The position numbers and the translations under genes were made by a program. Under the pieces are notes generated by a model. That model was not told the origin of the DNA and made no database searches. It saw only the letters and a program-made list of their open reading frames with translations. Positions 23,183-31,162 of a DNA stretch of 64,000 nt are shown in pieces. The stretch is taken from positions 20,407-84,406 of the IMG/VR virus record IMGVR_UViG_3300036770_008728. One strand, written 5' to 3'. This DNA is from a virus. Numbering within the stretch: the first letter of the stretch is position 1; the number at the start of each line of letters is the position of its first letter.

Positions 23183-23986
23183 ATGAGTAATTATTACGGT
23201 TATACCGAAAAGTACTTAGACCAGTGGCCGCGAATGGTGGAGCTTGAAACACTCTTTCCAGTCGCAGGGTATCGGGCTGGAATGTGGCATGGTGCGGTTA
23301 TTTCGGAAGATTTGAAAACCGTAGTAACCCCGTCACACAACGTAAACATGAATGACCCTATTGGCCATTTATTAGGTATCTGGGATTCTGGGTATGTCCC
23401 AGACCCGCTGTTTGAGAGCTCTGCAGGTGTTTTTGGTCGCTTTCTTCAATATAGTTATAACCGTACAAGTGATCCCTTCGCAGATGACCCGTTTTTGGAT
23501 CAAATCAAGGGCGGTTTTACCTTCACAGGGAACCATCTTCAAATTTCTCACGGGTTCACTATCTACACTGCGAATTTAGACTTGGCTAAGTATCTGTTAA
23601 CCCGGCTGTCTGAAATTTTTTCCAGGGATGTGTACTGTACAAGCGCTCTATTAGCCAGACATGGACGCACCCAGGCACACCATCTTTACTACTCAAAATT
23701 ATATGGTTTCTCGACAGTACGTGGAGATCAGCACGAGCAGATCCAGCAGATTTTGTCGGGCCAAGTCCTGTGTAAGGCCTCAGACCATCATAACCGACAG
23801 TCTTGGATTACGTACCTGGCCAGTGAAGCCACCTACTTGGGGTTTCGAAAAGATGTCGATTTGGGCGAATTTCTTCGCAAGAAATTATCTGACCCCGAGG
23901 AGTACTTTAACCAGAAGTTACCTTGGAATTATTCACCGAAGTATCCGGTGATTTCTAACTACTTACTCGACCAGTACGTAGGTTAA
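23183..23986 (+). CDS. Unknown 267-aa protein, single-gene unit
   Basis: It is unrecognised and bounded on both sides by stem-loop/leader cassettes, so it forms its own unit. It is aromatic-rich with the layout GFTFTGNHLQISHGFTIYT and LAKYLLTRLSEIFSRDVY, loosely reminiscent of an intron-type endonuclease core, but no LAGLIDADG or HNH motif is present. It looks like an inserted accessory gene. Confidence 0.5.
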   Translation: MSNYYGYTEKYLDQWPRMVELETLFPVAGYRAGMWHGAVISEDLKTVVTPSHNVNMNDPIGHLLGIWDSGYVPDPLFESSAGVFGRFLQYSYNRTSDPFADDPFLDQIKGGFTFTGNHLQISHGFTIYTANLDLAKYLLTRLSEIFSRDVYCTSALLARHGRTQAHHLYYSKLYGFSTVRGDQHEQIQQILSGQVLCKASDHHNRQSWITYLASEATYLGFRKDVDLGEFLRKKLSDPEEYFNQKLPWNYSPKYPVISNYLLDQYVG

Positions 23987-23990
23987 TTTT

Positions 23991-24041
23991 CCCCCGCCAA
24001 AGGGTGGGCTCTTTACTACCAACCATTAGGATTAACAAATC
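23991..24041 (+). promoter_or_regulatory. Weak stem-loop plus conserved leader
   Basis: CCCCCGCCAAAGGGTGGGCTCTTTACTACC precedes AACCATTAGGATTAACAAATCATG. It is a close relative of the elements at 23128 and 26526, with a weaker stem. Confidence 0.55.
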
Positions 24042-24521
24042 ATGTCAAAAACCAAAGGTATTGCACCGCTCAATCTGATTTACACGTTCATTTCCCACAA
24101 TGAAGGCGAACGTCCTTACATCTGCACCCAGGGTCTGGAAGTTCAGAGCTTCAAGATGTCTCAAACTGAGACCACGTTCGGTTTCGGCAACGATAGCGTG
24201 AAGATTGACGATGAACCGATGCAGGCCTACGCCGACAATCCGACGCCAGAAACATTGGAAGCGATGGCAGCAGCCATTCACCGGACGATGCACTTTGCCT
24301 TGTTGAATTCTGGCATGGCCGTGGCCGGGATGCGCTGGCCGGTGACTGAAGAAATCTACTGGTACTTCCTCGAAATCCTCCCGCCGATGGATTACCACAA
24401 GTCTGAAGGCTTCCGTATTTGTGAAGCCAAAGGAACGGACCCCCTGGGGAACTACATCCGTTCGGCTTACTACTTCGAAAACGGCACCTACTGGCACGAA
24501 TACGTGGCGGATAAGAAATGA
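24042..24521 (+). CDS. Unknown protein
   Basis: The 159-aa protein (MSKTKGIAPLNLIYTFISHN onward) is unrecognised. It is soluble, with mixed alpha/beta pattern and aromatic C-terminal third (SAYYFENGTYWHEYVADKK). It overlaps the next gene by 4 bases. Confidence 0.5.
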   Translation: MSKTKGIAPLNLIYTFISHNEGERPYICTQGLEVQSFKMSQTETTFGFGNDSVKIDDEPMQAYADNPTPETLEAMAAAIHRTMHFALLNSGMAVAGMRWPVTEEIYWYFLEILPPMDYHKSEGFRICEAKGTDPLGNYIRSAYYFENGTYWHEYVADKK

Positions 24522-24703
24522 GCCGGCGCCGGTTTGGTGGTGTTGCACAGCTGGTACTCCGGCTGTGTCTTTTCTGGTTTGGCGTTGTTCTGTTTGTGGC
24601 GGTGGTAGTCAGCCGCCTACCAGATCGAGTGCCCTGTAAAACCGTTGAGTGGACCGCGCAGCAAGATGCTGTGTGTATTACTCGTGATGTGGGAGGTGAA
24701 TGA
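24518..24703 (+). CDS. Single-span membrane protein
   Basis: The 61-aa protein has a basic N-terminus (MSRRRFGG), a hydrophobic helix (LFWFGVVLFVAVVVSRL) and a short external part with two cysteines. It is coupled to both neighbours by 4-base overlaps. Confidence 0.5.
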   Translation: MSRRRFGGVAQLVLRLCLFWFGVVLFVAVVVSRLPDRVPCKTVEWTAQQDAVCITRDVGGE

Positions 24704-24921
24704 TGTCAAGAATGGATATGTGTCGCTGTAACACTTGCGGGTCGACGTTTAAGGTCTCTGCATGTATCCCTGACTTTGGTAATCACGATGGTTGGGAGTT
24801 ACCACCCTCAACACAGCACTACTGCCCGAACTGTCCCGATGCCGAGGCTATTGACGATTATTTCTATTCTGAAAGCCCTACAAACAACGTACAGCAAGGG
24901 GAGGTTCCCGATGTCAGTTGA
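24700..24921 (+). CDS. Small zinc-finger protein
   Basis: The 73-aa protein has CRCNTCG near the N-terminus and YCPNCPD about 30 residues later, a C-X2-C pair arrangement of a zinc ribbon. The tail is acidic. Phage zinc ribbons of this size often bind nucleic acid, but the target is unknown. Confidence 0.55.
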   Translation: MMSRMDMCRCNTCGSTFKVSACIPDFGNHDGWELPPSTQHYCPNCPDAEAIDDYFYSESPTNNVQQGEVPDVS

Positions 24922-25258
24922 ATCCTACCCAACGAAAGCCCGGTTCTACCTGCTGACGATGGTACTGCAGATTGACTCTGGGCTGGCTTACGGCGGCTTT
25001 GAGTGGCACGAGAAATACGTGGCCAAGATACCGGCTGAGCTTTCGAACGAGGCGCTGCTGAATGCTCTTATGGCCGTGAACCGCAGCTTAAGCTCGGCGG
25101 TTTTGATTAAAACCGGCTCGGGCCACCGGTTAAAGCTGGGTAATTGCCTGATATTTGCGACCCGAACTGAACTCCGGCCGACGACGGCCAAAGAGCTCTT
25201 GGAGCAAAAAGTACTGCCATTACTAAATTTTCAACACAAGGTGGAGGTGGCCCTGTGA
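24911..25258 (+). CDS. Unknown protein
   Basis: The 115-aa protein (MSVESYPTKARFYLLTM onward) is unrecognised. The ATG at 24911 is chosen because GGGGAGG precedes it. It overlaps the preceding gene by 11 bases and the next by 4. Confidence 0.5.
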   Translation: MSVESYPTKARFYLLTMVLQIDSGLAYGGFEWHEKYVAKIPAELSNEALLNALMAVNRSLSSAVLIKTGSGHRLKLGNCLIFATRTELRPTTAKELLEQKVLPLLNFQHKVEVAL

Positions 25259-25695
25259 GTGTTAAACAGATTCAAGCACGATTTCAAAGTATGCGCTTTG
25301 AAATCGACAATTTAACCAGCGCTAACCAGAACCTGAAGTCCCAGCTGGATGACGCCACAACGTTACTCAACACCATTCGTCACAGCCTGGGTGCTCAACC
25401 GGGTGAAACGGCGCTGGATACAGTGAATCGTGTTGTTGCTCTGTATCAGGATCGGGCTGAAAAAGCTGAAACAAATGTTCGACTTTTTAAATCACGGAAT
25501 ACCGTGTTGGGGAATATCGTTTTAGAACGAACCGTCGACGCGGGGCGTATCAATGCTTTGGAGGCGGCGTTGTCTGTACTCCAGTTTGCAGCTTTCTTGG
25601 TGTGTGAAACCGATGAAAACCTTAAGAGGGTACTCATCGACACGCTGAAAATTCACAACGATGCGCCTGAAGAATTTAAGGACCTCAAACCATGA
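25255..25695 (+). CDS. Coiled-coil accessory protein
   Basis: The 146-aa protein has an N-terminal coiled coil (RFEIDNLTSANQNLKSQLDDATTLL) and a second helical half. It resembles the many ead/Ea22-like accessory proteins of temperate phages in layout only. It starts at GTG 25255. Confidence 0.45.
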   Translation: MSVKQIQARFQSMRFEIDNLTSANQNLKSQLDDATTLLNTIRHSLGAQPGETALDTVNRVVALYQDRAEKAETNVRLFKSRNTVLGNIVLERTVDAGRINALEAALSVLQFAAFLVCETDENLKRVLIDTLKIHNDAPEEFKDLKP

Positions 25696-26102
25696 ACCTA
25701 CGTGAACAATTAAGTTTTGGGCGTGGTGTCCGCTGCTTTATCAATCAGCCGAGTACACTACAGCCATTGCATCAATACAGTGGCCAGCGTTGTATTGCCT
25801 TTCAGGGCGATCATTCACCGGAAAGCGGTATGGTCGATATCTACTTCACTCATGGTGAAGTGAGTTCCATAGTGGCGCCCATTTTGAGTCTGAGCCCACT
25901 GCATAGCCCAGGAGACAAAGAGCTGTATGTCGTTTGTGGTTATGACGGTGATTACGATAACCAGTGGACTCGGCTTATCGAGGCAGATAGTTATGATGCT
26001 GCTGAGACTCGGCTGAGGGACACCCATTTTCCGGACGTGAACAAGGTCCACATACACTTCTCGGGACGACTGACCGATATGTTAAACAACGTTCTGAAAT
26101 AA
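25692..26102 (+). CDS. Unknown protein with duplicated C-terminal domain (copy 1)
   Basis: The 136-aa protein has a C-terminal 60 residues (ELYVVCGYDGDYDNQWTRL onward to the LTDMLNNVLK end) that align with the C-terminus of the next protein. They share LY-V-GY-GD, T-L-EA, HFPD, IHF and LT-L-LK. The N-terminal halves differ. It overlaps the preceding gene by 4 bases. Confidence 0.5.
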   Translation: MNLREQLSFGRGVRCFINQPSTLQPLHQYSGQRCIAFQGDHSPESGMVDIYFTHGEVSSIVAPILSLSPLHSPGDKELYVVCGYDGDYDNQWTRLIEADSYDAAETRLRDTHFPDVNKVHIHFSGRLTDMLNNVLK

Positions 26103-26125
26103 ACCCTCAGAGGAAATAAATCCAA

Positions 26126-26521
26126 ATGACTGAACAAAAACACTCACCCATAGATATTGGTGTTCGACTGAATTTGACGAGCAACTTCAACAAGGAAGCT
26201 GGTTTGCTTGAACTCACGGTTGAATCAAAAATCAACTCTGTCACGGAGCAGCTGAGTCGTGATGTCTTCAACCTGCGGGAGCAAGCGCTTCGCAATGCGT
26301 TGATTGAGCTGGGCTGGATCCCCCCAGAAACGGCTGAAAAGCTCTATCTGGTGTCCGGCTATGTTGGAGATCCAGAATCCACGCAAACCAGCCTGGTTGA
26401 GGCGCCGAACTCGAAGGTGGCCGAGGACATCTTTGTTCGTAAGCACTTTCCCGATGAGATGAACTGGGACATCCATTTTGTCGAGACATTGACCAACCTA
26501 CTGGCCGATTCGCTGAAATAA
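26126..26521 (+). CDS. Unknown protein with duplicated C-terminal domain (copy 2)
   Basis: The 131-aa protein has an N-terminal helical part (LNLTSNFNKEAGLLELTVES, REQALRNALIELGWIP). Its 60-residue C-terminus (KLYLVSGYVGDPESTQTSL onward) is paralogous to the protein before it. It ends the unit; a stem-loop follows. Confidence 0.5.
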   Translation: MTEQKHSPIDIGVRLNLTSNFNKEAGLLELTVESKINSVTEQLSRDVFNLREQALRNALIELGWIPPETAEKLYLVSGYVGDPESTQTSLVEAPNSKVAEDIFVRKHFPDEMNWDIHFVETLTNLLADSLK

Positions 26522-26525
26522 CCAC

Positions 26526-26573
26526 GGTCCTGCCAAAGGGTGGGACTTTCACAACCATTAGGATTAACAAACT
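26526..26573 (+). promoter_or_regulatory. Stem-loop plus conserved leader
   Basis: GTCC-TGCCAAAGGGTG-GGAC is followed by TTTCACAACCATTAGGATTAACAAACTATG; it is the third member of the GCCAAAGGG family. Confidence 0.6.
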
Positions 26574-27044
26574 ATGAAATCTCCGTATCAGGTGTACGTG
26601 TTCAACCTCAATGATTTTGCAACACTGTCGGCTGCAATGGCGGCCAGTTCAGAGATCCCCGAGAACGAGACCGGCCACTACCAGGCGCATTCGTTTGCAA
26701 CAAAGGACGAGCGGTTATCGTTCATTGATGGGGTAAAAGCCGTCAATTCATTGCCCGGTCCTCACCATTTTGATGCAGTGCCTCTGGATTATTACCTGCT
26801 GCAGGTTTACCGCGGTGCGGACTTTGACGAGAGCTATACAGCGGCTCGTGAAGACGGCGCTGTATATGACCTGGGTGTACGAGTCTCAATCGAAGAATTG
26901 AAGAATACGGATTTGCTGTCTTCATACCTGCGAATTGGGAACCGTACCGAGCGGTGTATCAATGATGGTCAGTCCAACATTCAGATGCTGCTGGTAAACC
27001 CTTTTGAGCCGTCAGAGTTTTATCGCTTAGAAGACCTTCTTTAA
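26574..27044 (+). CDS. Unknown protein
   Basis: The 156-aa protein (MKSPYQVYVFNLNDFATLS onward) is unrecognised and acidic. It stands alone between two leader copies, so it is a single-gene unit upstream of the cytosine methyltransferase. Confidence 0.5.
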   Translation: MKSPYQVYVFNLNDFATLSAAMAASSEIPENETGHYQAHSFATKDERLSFIDGVKAVNSLPGPHHFDAVPLDYYLLQVYRGADFDESYTAAREDGAVYDLGVRVSIEELKNTDLLSSYLRIGNRTERCINDGQSNIQMLLVNPFEPSEFYRLEDLL

Positions 27045-27068
27045 TCAAACAATTCGGGATTAACAAAC

Positions 27069-28427
27069 ATGACAGAGCAGGTTAGCTATACCCAGCTGAA
27101 AGGGCACCGGGGCGGCGTTCGCCTTTGGATTGAAGGTAGTAAATTATCTACCGCCGGCTTCAAACGTGAAGCTCGTTACAACCGCGTCATCAATGGTGAT
27201 GAGATTCACCTGCAGCTGGCGACGAACGGGGAATTCAAAGTCTCTGGCCGCAGCCGCAACGGTGTTGACATTCCCATCATCGACATGTCGTTGGGCCGGC
27301 ATAAAGATTTTCCGGAAGGCACTCGTATCCGTGCCGTGTTCTCCAGCGGCAACATCCATATCAGCATCCACCACGAAGACGCGGCACAGAAAGCCCGTGA
27401 AGAGCGCTTTGTGGCCAATGCCTCATCTGGCCAGTTGAGTGAAGGTTCGGCCTGTACCGGCGGTGGCATCAGCACTGCAGCGGTTCACATGGCGGTGGGT
27501 GATGCCGGATTTAATTCCCGGGTCGCCTGGGTGGTCGATACAGAGATTAAGTATCTGCAGTCCGCCTACGCTCAGAACTTCGCTATCACCGATGAAACGG
27601 TGTGTTTTGAGGCCCGACTGGAAGAGCTGGAGCCACACCTGCTGTCGCCGGTGGATATCTTCAGCTTCAGTCTGCCGTGTGCCGGCTTCAGCCGGTCCGG
27701 TACCAGTAAGCATGGCTTGAGTCCGGAAGAGCACGAATCGGGCGTCAGCTTGTTTGGGCTGATGTCGATGATCCGCGCTGCAAATCCGGCGGTCCTGTTC
27801 TCCGAAAACGTTCGGGAAGCACAGGGCAGTCCGATGTACATCCTGATGCAGCAGGAGCTGATCCGCCGTGGTTACCGGATTGTTGAAGCGGTTCTGGATA
27901 ACAGCCACACCGGCACCTTTGAAAACCGGCAACGTTACTGGTTCATGGCTATTTCAAATGGTCTGCCTGCTGAGCTGCTGGCCGATGTCTTTAAGATGGA
28001 ACCGGCCCGCAAGTTCCACAAATTGGCCGAGCTGCTGGACGCCGAGGTTCCGGACGATGTGTGGGCGGATAACCAGTACCTCAAAGACAAGCAGGTGCGG
28101 GACCAGGCCGCAGGCAAAGGATTCGCAACCAGACAGCTTCTGAGCGGTTCTGAGAGCAAGGTTGGTACCATCGGTCGCTTCTATCACAAACGTCGCAGCA
28201 CAGAGCCATTCGTTGTGAATGCTGAGGGGAAAGAGCGCCTGCTGTCGGTCGCTGAACATGCCCGCTGCAAATCCATCCCTGAAGTGCTGGTGGCCAAATG
28301 CAATATGACCACCGGCCATGAAATCCTGGGCCAGTCGGTGGATTTCCAACAGGCCCTTCAACCCATGTACCGACTGATGGTGGCTGTCCGCCGCTGGCTC
28401 GGTATGGACTTAGCGGAGGCTGTATGA
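27069..28427 (+). CDS. DNA (cytosine-5) methyltransferase
   Basis: The 452-aa protein carries the C5-methyltransferase motifs in order: motif I variant SACTGGGIS (about 127-135), catalytic motif IV SLPCAGFSRSG (Cys204), motif VI ENV (246-248), motif VIII ENRQRYWF (285-292), and motifs IX-X near the C-terminus. An extra N-terminal domain of about 110 residues (VRLWIEGSKLSTAGFKREARYN) is not part of the core. No partner restriction enzyme is seen, so it probably protects phage DNA against host cleavage. It starts at a leader variant TTCGGGATTAACAAACATG. Confidence 0.85.
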   Translation: MTEQVSYTQLKGHRGGVRLWIEGSKLSTAGFKREARYNRVINGDEIHLQLATNGEFKVSGRSRNGVDIPIIDMSLGRHKDFPEGTRIRAVFSSGNIHISIHHEDAAQKAREERFVANASSGQLSEGSACTGGGISTAAVHMAVGDAGFNSRVAWVVDTEIKYLQSAYAQNFAITDETVCFEARLEELEPHLLSPVDIFSFSLPCAGFSRSGTSKHGLSPEEHESGVSLFGLMSMIRAANPAVLFSENVREAQGSPMYILMQQELIRRGYRIVEAVLDNSHTGTFENRQRYWFMAISNGLPAELLADVFKMEPARKFHKLAELLDAEVPDDVWADNQYLKDKQVRDQAAGKGFATRQLLSGSESKVGTIGRFYHKRRSTEPFVVNAEGKERLLSVAEHARCKSIPEVLVAKCNMTTGHEILGQSVDFQQALQPMYRLMVAVRRWLGMDLAEAV

Positions 28428-28879
28428 ACACCGGCAAGGTTTTTTACTCCAACTCACGGCGGTATTTGGAAGGCGTTGCCGCCGGCGTTGAGCATGTTGG
28501 CGACTCCGTTCTGGAAATTGGCGATATCGAGAAGTCCGATAAACCGGGCTACCCGCTCAAACTCGTCATTGAAGATCGTGAAGCCACGGAGCTGCACGAA
28601 GATTTCACCCATTTCGATGCCCGCAAAGGTATCCCGCATATCGAAATCGACAAGCTGTGCTTTGACGACCTAATGAAACTCGGGGAGGAAGGTTACTACT
28701 TCCCGAAAATTCAAAGTGCCCCAATGCACGAAAGCATGATTATCGACATGCAACTGCTGACACTCAACTGTACCGACGTTGACCGTGAATCGGTGATTGA
28801 TTTGCTGGTGCAGTTCACCGACATCCCCCGTAATACGTTGCGCCGGGTGGCCATGATTTACGTGAAGTGGGAGGTGTGA
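28424..28879 (+). CDS. Unknown protein
   Basis: The 151-aa protein (MNTGKVFYSNSRRYLEGVA onward) is unrecognised. It is translated by ATGA overlap with the methyltransferase gene, so co-function is possible. It is acidic with no membrane segment. Confidence 0.5.
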   Translation: MNTGKVFYSNSRRYLEGVAAGVEHVGDSVLEIGDIEKSDKPGYPLKLVIEDREATELHEDFTHFDARKGIPHIEIDKLCFDDLMKLGEEGYYFPKIQSAPMHESMIIDMQLLTLNCTDVDRESVIDLLVQFTDIPRNTLRRVAMIYVKWEV

Positions 28880-28880
28880 C

Positions 28881-29108
28881 GTGAACAATCCAATTCCACC
28901 ACACCTCCAGTTTAAAAAGGGCGACAAGCTGGTGTGTGTGAGTACCGTTCTGGGCTCGAATTTGGTTATTGGCCAGGTCTATGAAGCCACTGAGGACACA
29001 GAACCCGGCAATCACCATACACCAGATCCGTTTGTCTGGATTAAAGGTCGTAACGGGAATTCGGTCGGTTGTTACGCTTGGCGATTCGTAAAAGCGGAGG
29101 CCGCATGA
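28881..29108 (+). CDS. Unknown small beta-rich protein
   Basis: The 75-aa protein starts at GTG 28881. The pattern LQFKKGDKLVCVSTVLGSN, GQVYEATED and NGNSVGCYAWRF is that of a small beta-barrel (KOW/SH3-like) common among phage accessory proteins. Confidence 0.5.
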   Translation: MNNPIPPHLQFKKGDKLVCVSTVLGSNLVIGQVYEATEDTEPGNHHTPDPFVWIKGRNGNSVGCYAWRFVKAEAA

Positions 29109-29311
29109 CCTGTGAGACCCCGAAGCCCATACGGATTGAGTGTTCTATCTACGGTTATTACTACCCGGACCGAACAACGTTCAGTTGTACTCACGGCGGT
29201 TGGGAAAGCCAAATCGTGCTGATAGACGACTCCACTTGCCGGGTTCGAGCGCTTGAACGTGTCTCGACCTATGAATTTCTTGAAAAACTTCCTGAAGAAT
29301 ACGGAGGCTAA
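29105..29311 (+). CDS. Unknown small protein
   Basis: The 68-aa protein (MTCETPKPIRIECSIYGYY onward) has three cysteines in the first 30 residues. The ATG at 29105 overlaps the preceding stop. No domain is recognised. Confidence 0.45.
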   Translation: MTCETPKPIRIECSIYGYYYPDRTTFSCTHGGWESQIVLIDDSTCRVRALERVSTYEFLEKLPEEYGG

Positions 29312-29313
29312 TT

Positions 29314-29514
29314 GTGACCGTCGATGAAATCAAAACGGCTGTTGAAGCCGGCCAGAAAGTTTTCTGGTGCAATCCTGGCTATCAAGTGATTAAGGACTCG
29401 ATTGGCCAGTACCTGATTAAATTCATCCCCAACGGCCACTGTATTGGCCTGACCGGGCAGGACGGTGTGACTTTAAACGGCGAACCCGACGAATTTTTTG
29501 TAGACAACAACTAA
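29314..29514 (+). CDS. Unknown small protein
   Basis: The 66-aa protein starts at GTG 29314 behind GGAGGC. The sequence VDEIKTAVEAGQKVFWCNPGYQVIKDSIGQYLIKF fits a widespread class of small phage proteins with a helix and a beta-hairpin; function is unknown. Confidence 0.5.
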   Translation: MTVDEIKTAVEAGQKVFWCNPGYQVIKDSIGQYLIKFIPNGHCIGLTGQDGVTLNGEPDEFFVDNN

Positions 29515-29542
29515 CCCGCAACAACCAGAAGGATTAACAAAC

Positions 29543-30661
29543 ATGACGGTACTTTATACCGAAAAACTGTATATCAACCACTCCAGCGGCCAAGCCGGCA
29601 GCTGGGAAATCGAAGTGACTGACGCCGGCGCTGACGGTGCTCGAATTGTAACCACGGCCTGTAAAGTAATTGGCGGCAAACCGGTGGAACATATTGAGTT
29701 CGTGAAGGTCGGCAAGAACGTCGGCCGTGCCAACGAAACTACTCCGCTGCAGCAGGCTATCTCTGAGGCCCAGTCCAAGGCTCAGAAGAAAATGGACAAG
29801 GGTTACACCCGTGAGATCCCAGAAGCCGGCCAGAAAGCGGTGAACAGCCTGGGCCTGACTAAGCCGATGCTGGCGCAGGAATTCACGGGCGTTTCAAAAT
29901 GGCCTGTATTTATTCAGCCAAAGCTCGACGGCAATCGCTGTCTGGCTGCTCGTGTTGACGGCAAAGTGAAGCTGTGGAGCCGGGGCGGGAAGGAAATTAA
30001 CCTCCCGCATATCATTGAAATACTGGAAGCCAAACTGCCTGAAGGTCTTACTTTGGATGGTGAGCTGTACCTGCATGGTATTGCGTTACAAACCATTACC
30101 AGCTGGATTAAGAAGCTGCAGCCGGAGTCAGCCAACATCCAGTATCACATTTACGACGTGGTTTCGCCTCAGTGCTACTCAGAACGTGCCGAGGTATTCA
30201 ACAACCTGTTCGGTGGCCAGTGCGGCTTGGTCCGGGTGGTTGAGACTTATGCTTCACAGAACGAAGAAGCTATGAACAATCAGCACTCTTCATTTGTTGC
30301 CGCCGGTTATGAAGGCACCATGGTCCGTATGCCCGGTGTGGGCTACGAAGATGGCAAACGCTCCAAGTCCCTGCAAAAACTGAAAGATTTTCAGGATGGC
30401 GAATTTGAAATTGTTGGTATTGAGCGTGGTGTACCTCGGATTGTAAACGGCGGGCAACTGGAAGTTCCGCTTTATGTCTGTAAGGCGCCGAACGGCAAGA
30501 CTTTCAATGTTACGGCCCCCGGTGATATGTACCAGAAACATGCTGCATGGGTAAATTCAGAAAATGCCCTGGGTAAGCAACTCACCGTGAAGTTCTTCAA
30601 CTGGACACCGGACGGCCTGCCGTTCCTGCCGGTTGCTCTGCGTCTTCGTGACGATCTGTAA
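29543..30661 (+). CDS. ATP-dependent DNA ligase
   Basis: The 372-aa protein contains the nucleotidyltransferase motif I QPKLDGNRCLA (Lys127), motif III-like TLDGELYLHG (about 171-180), motif IV EGTMVR and motif V SLQKLKDF, then an OB-fold domain. Residues 1-95 form an extra WGR-like N-terminal domain (GQAGSWEIEV, IVTTACKVIGGKPVE). It seals nicks during replication and recombination. Leader: GAAGGATTAACAAACATG. Confidence 0.85.
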   Translation: MTVLYTEKLYINHSSGQAGSWEIEVTDAGADGARIVTTACKVIGGKPVEHIEFVKVGKNVGRANETTPLQQAISEAQSKAQKKMDKGYTREIPEAGQKAVNSLGLTKPMLAQEFTGVSKWPVFIQPKLDGNRCLAARVDGKVKLWSRGGKEINLPHIIEILEAKLPEGLTLDGELYLHGIALQTITSWIKKLQPESANIQYHIYDVVSPQCYSERAEVFNNLFGGQCGLVRVVETYASQNEEAMNNQHSSFVAAGYEGTMVRMPGVGYEDGKRSKSLQKLKDFQDGEFEIVGIERGVPRIVNGGQLEVPLYVCKAPNGKTFNVTAPGDMYQKHAAWVNSENALGKQLTVKFFNWTPDGLPFLPVALRLRDDL

Positions 30662-30692
30662 TTCAATTCAACAATCAGAAGGATTAACAGAC

Positions 30693-30947
30693 ATGCCTCA
30701 GTTATTTCAAATCAGCGTCGGCGGGATGGTGAAGCACATTGACCAAACCGACGAGCAAGCGTTCAACATCCTGAATCAGCAGCTGCGTGGCCCAGAGGCC
30801 CGTGCTCAGGCTCAGGAGCACGACTACAAACTGCCGGAAGAATACGAAGTGACCAAGCTGCTACGCCTCGCTCGGTCCGGGATTTCGGCCTCGATGAACG
30901 GTGTGGCCATTGACCTTCAGAAACAACCTTCTGAGGTGGCCGCATGA
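30693..30947 (+). CDS. Unknown small protein
   Basis: The 84-aa protein (MPQLFQISVGGMVKHIDQT onward) is mostly helical. The start is fixed by the leader GAAGGATTAACAGACATG. It overlaps the next gene by 4 bases. No domain is recognised. Confidence 0.5.
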   Translation: MPQLFQISVGGMVKHIDQTDEQAFNILNQQLRGPEARAQAQEHDYKLPEEYEVTKLLRLARSGISASMNGVAIDLQKQPSEVAA

Positions 30948-31108
30948 GCAACGTAAATGCTTTCGTTGAAAGTGAAAAACTGTTTGAAGAATTTGGTGAA
31001 GAACATCCTGAATATGCCCGCTATGAATGGGAATCCGCCGTGGTCAATGGTGAAACCATTCTCGGTTACTGGATGTGGGTTCAGGACCAGATAGAACAGT
31101 CCAAGTAA
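30944..31108 (+). CDS. Small acidic protein
   Basis: The 54-aa, acidic and aromatic protein (FEEFGEEHPEYARYEWESAV, GYWMWVQDQIEQSK) has its ATG in the stop of the previous gene. It ends the unit. Function is unknown. Confidence 0.5.
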   Translation: MSNVNAFVESEKLFEEFGEEHPEYARYEWESAVVNGETILGYWMWVQDQIEQSK

Positions 31109-31118
31109 AACAAAAAAC

Positions 31119-31162
31119 GCCGGCGGCAACCGTCGCCGGCACAACAATTAGGATTAACGAAC
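31119..31162 (+). promoter_or_regulatory. Stem-loop plus conserved leader
   Basis: GCCGGCG (31119-31125) pairs with CGCCGGC (31134-31140) around GCAACCGT, then ACAACAATTAGGATTAACGAACATG. The A-run before the stem makes it a terminator on the minus strand. Its stem is identical to the one at 32197. Confidence 0.65.

Noticed and set aside
23183-23986. LAGLIDADG homing endonuclease
   Set aside because: Only a vague resemblance; the signature dodecapeptides and catalytic acids are absent.
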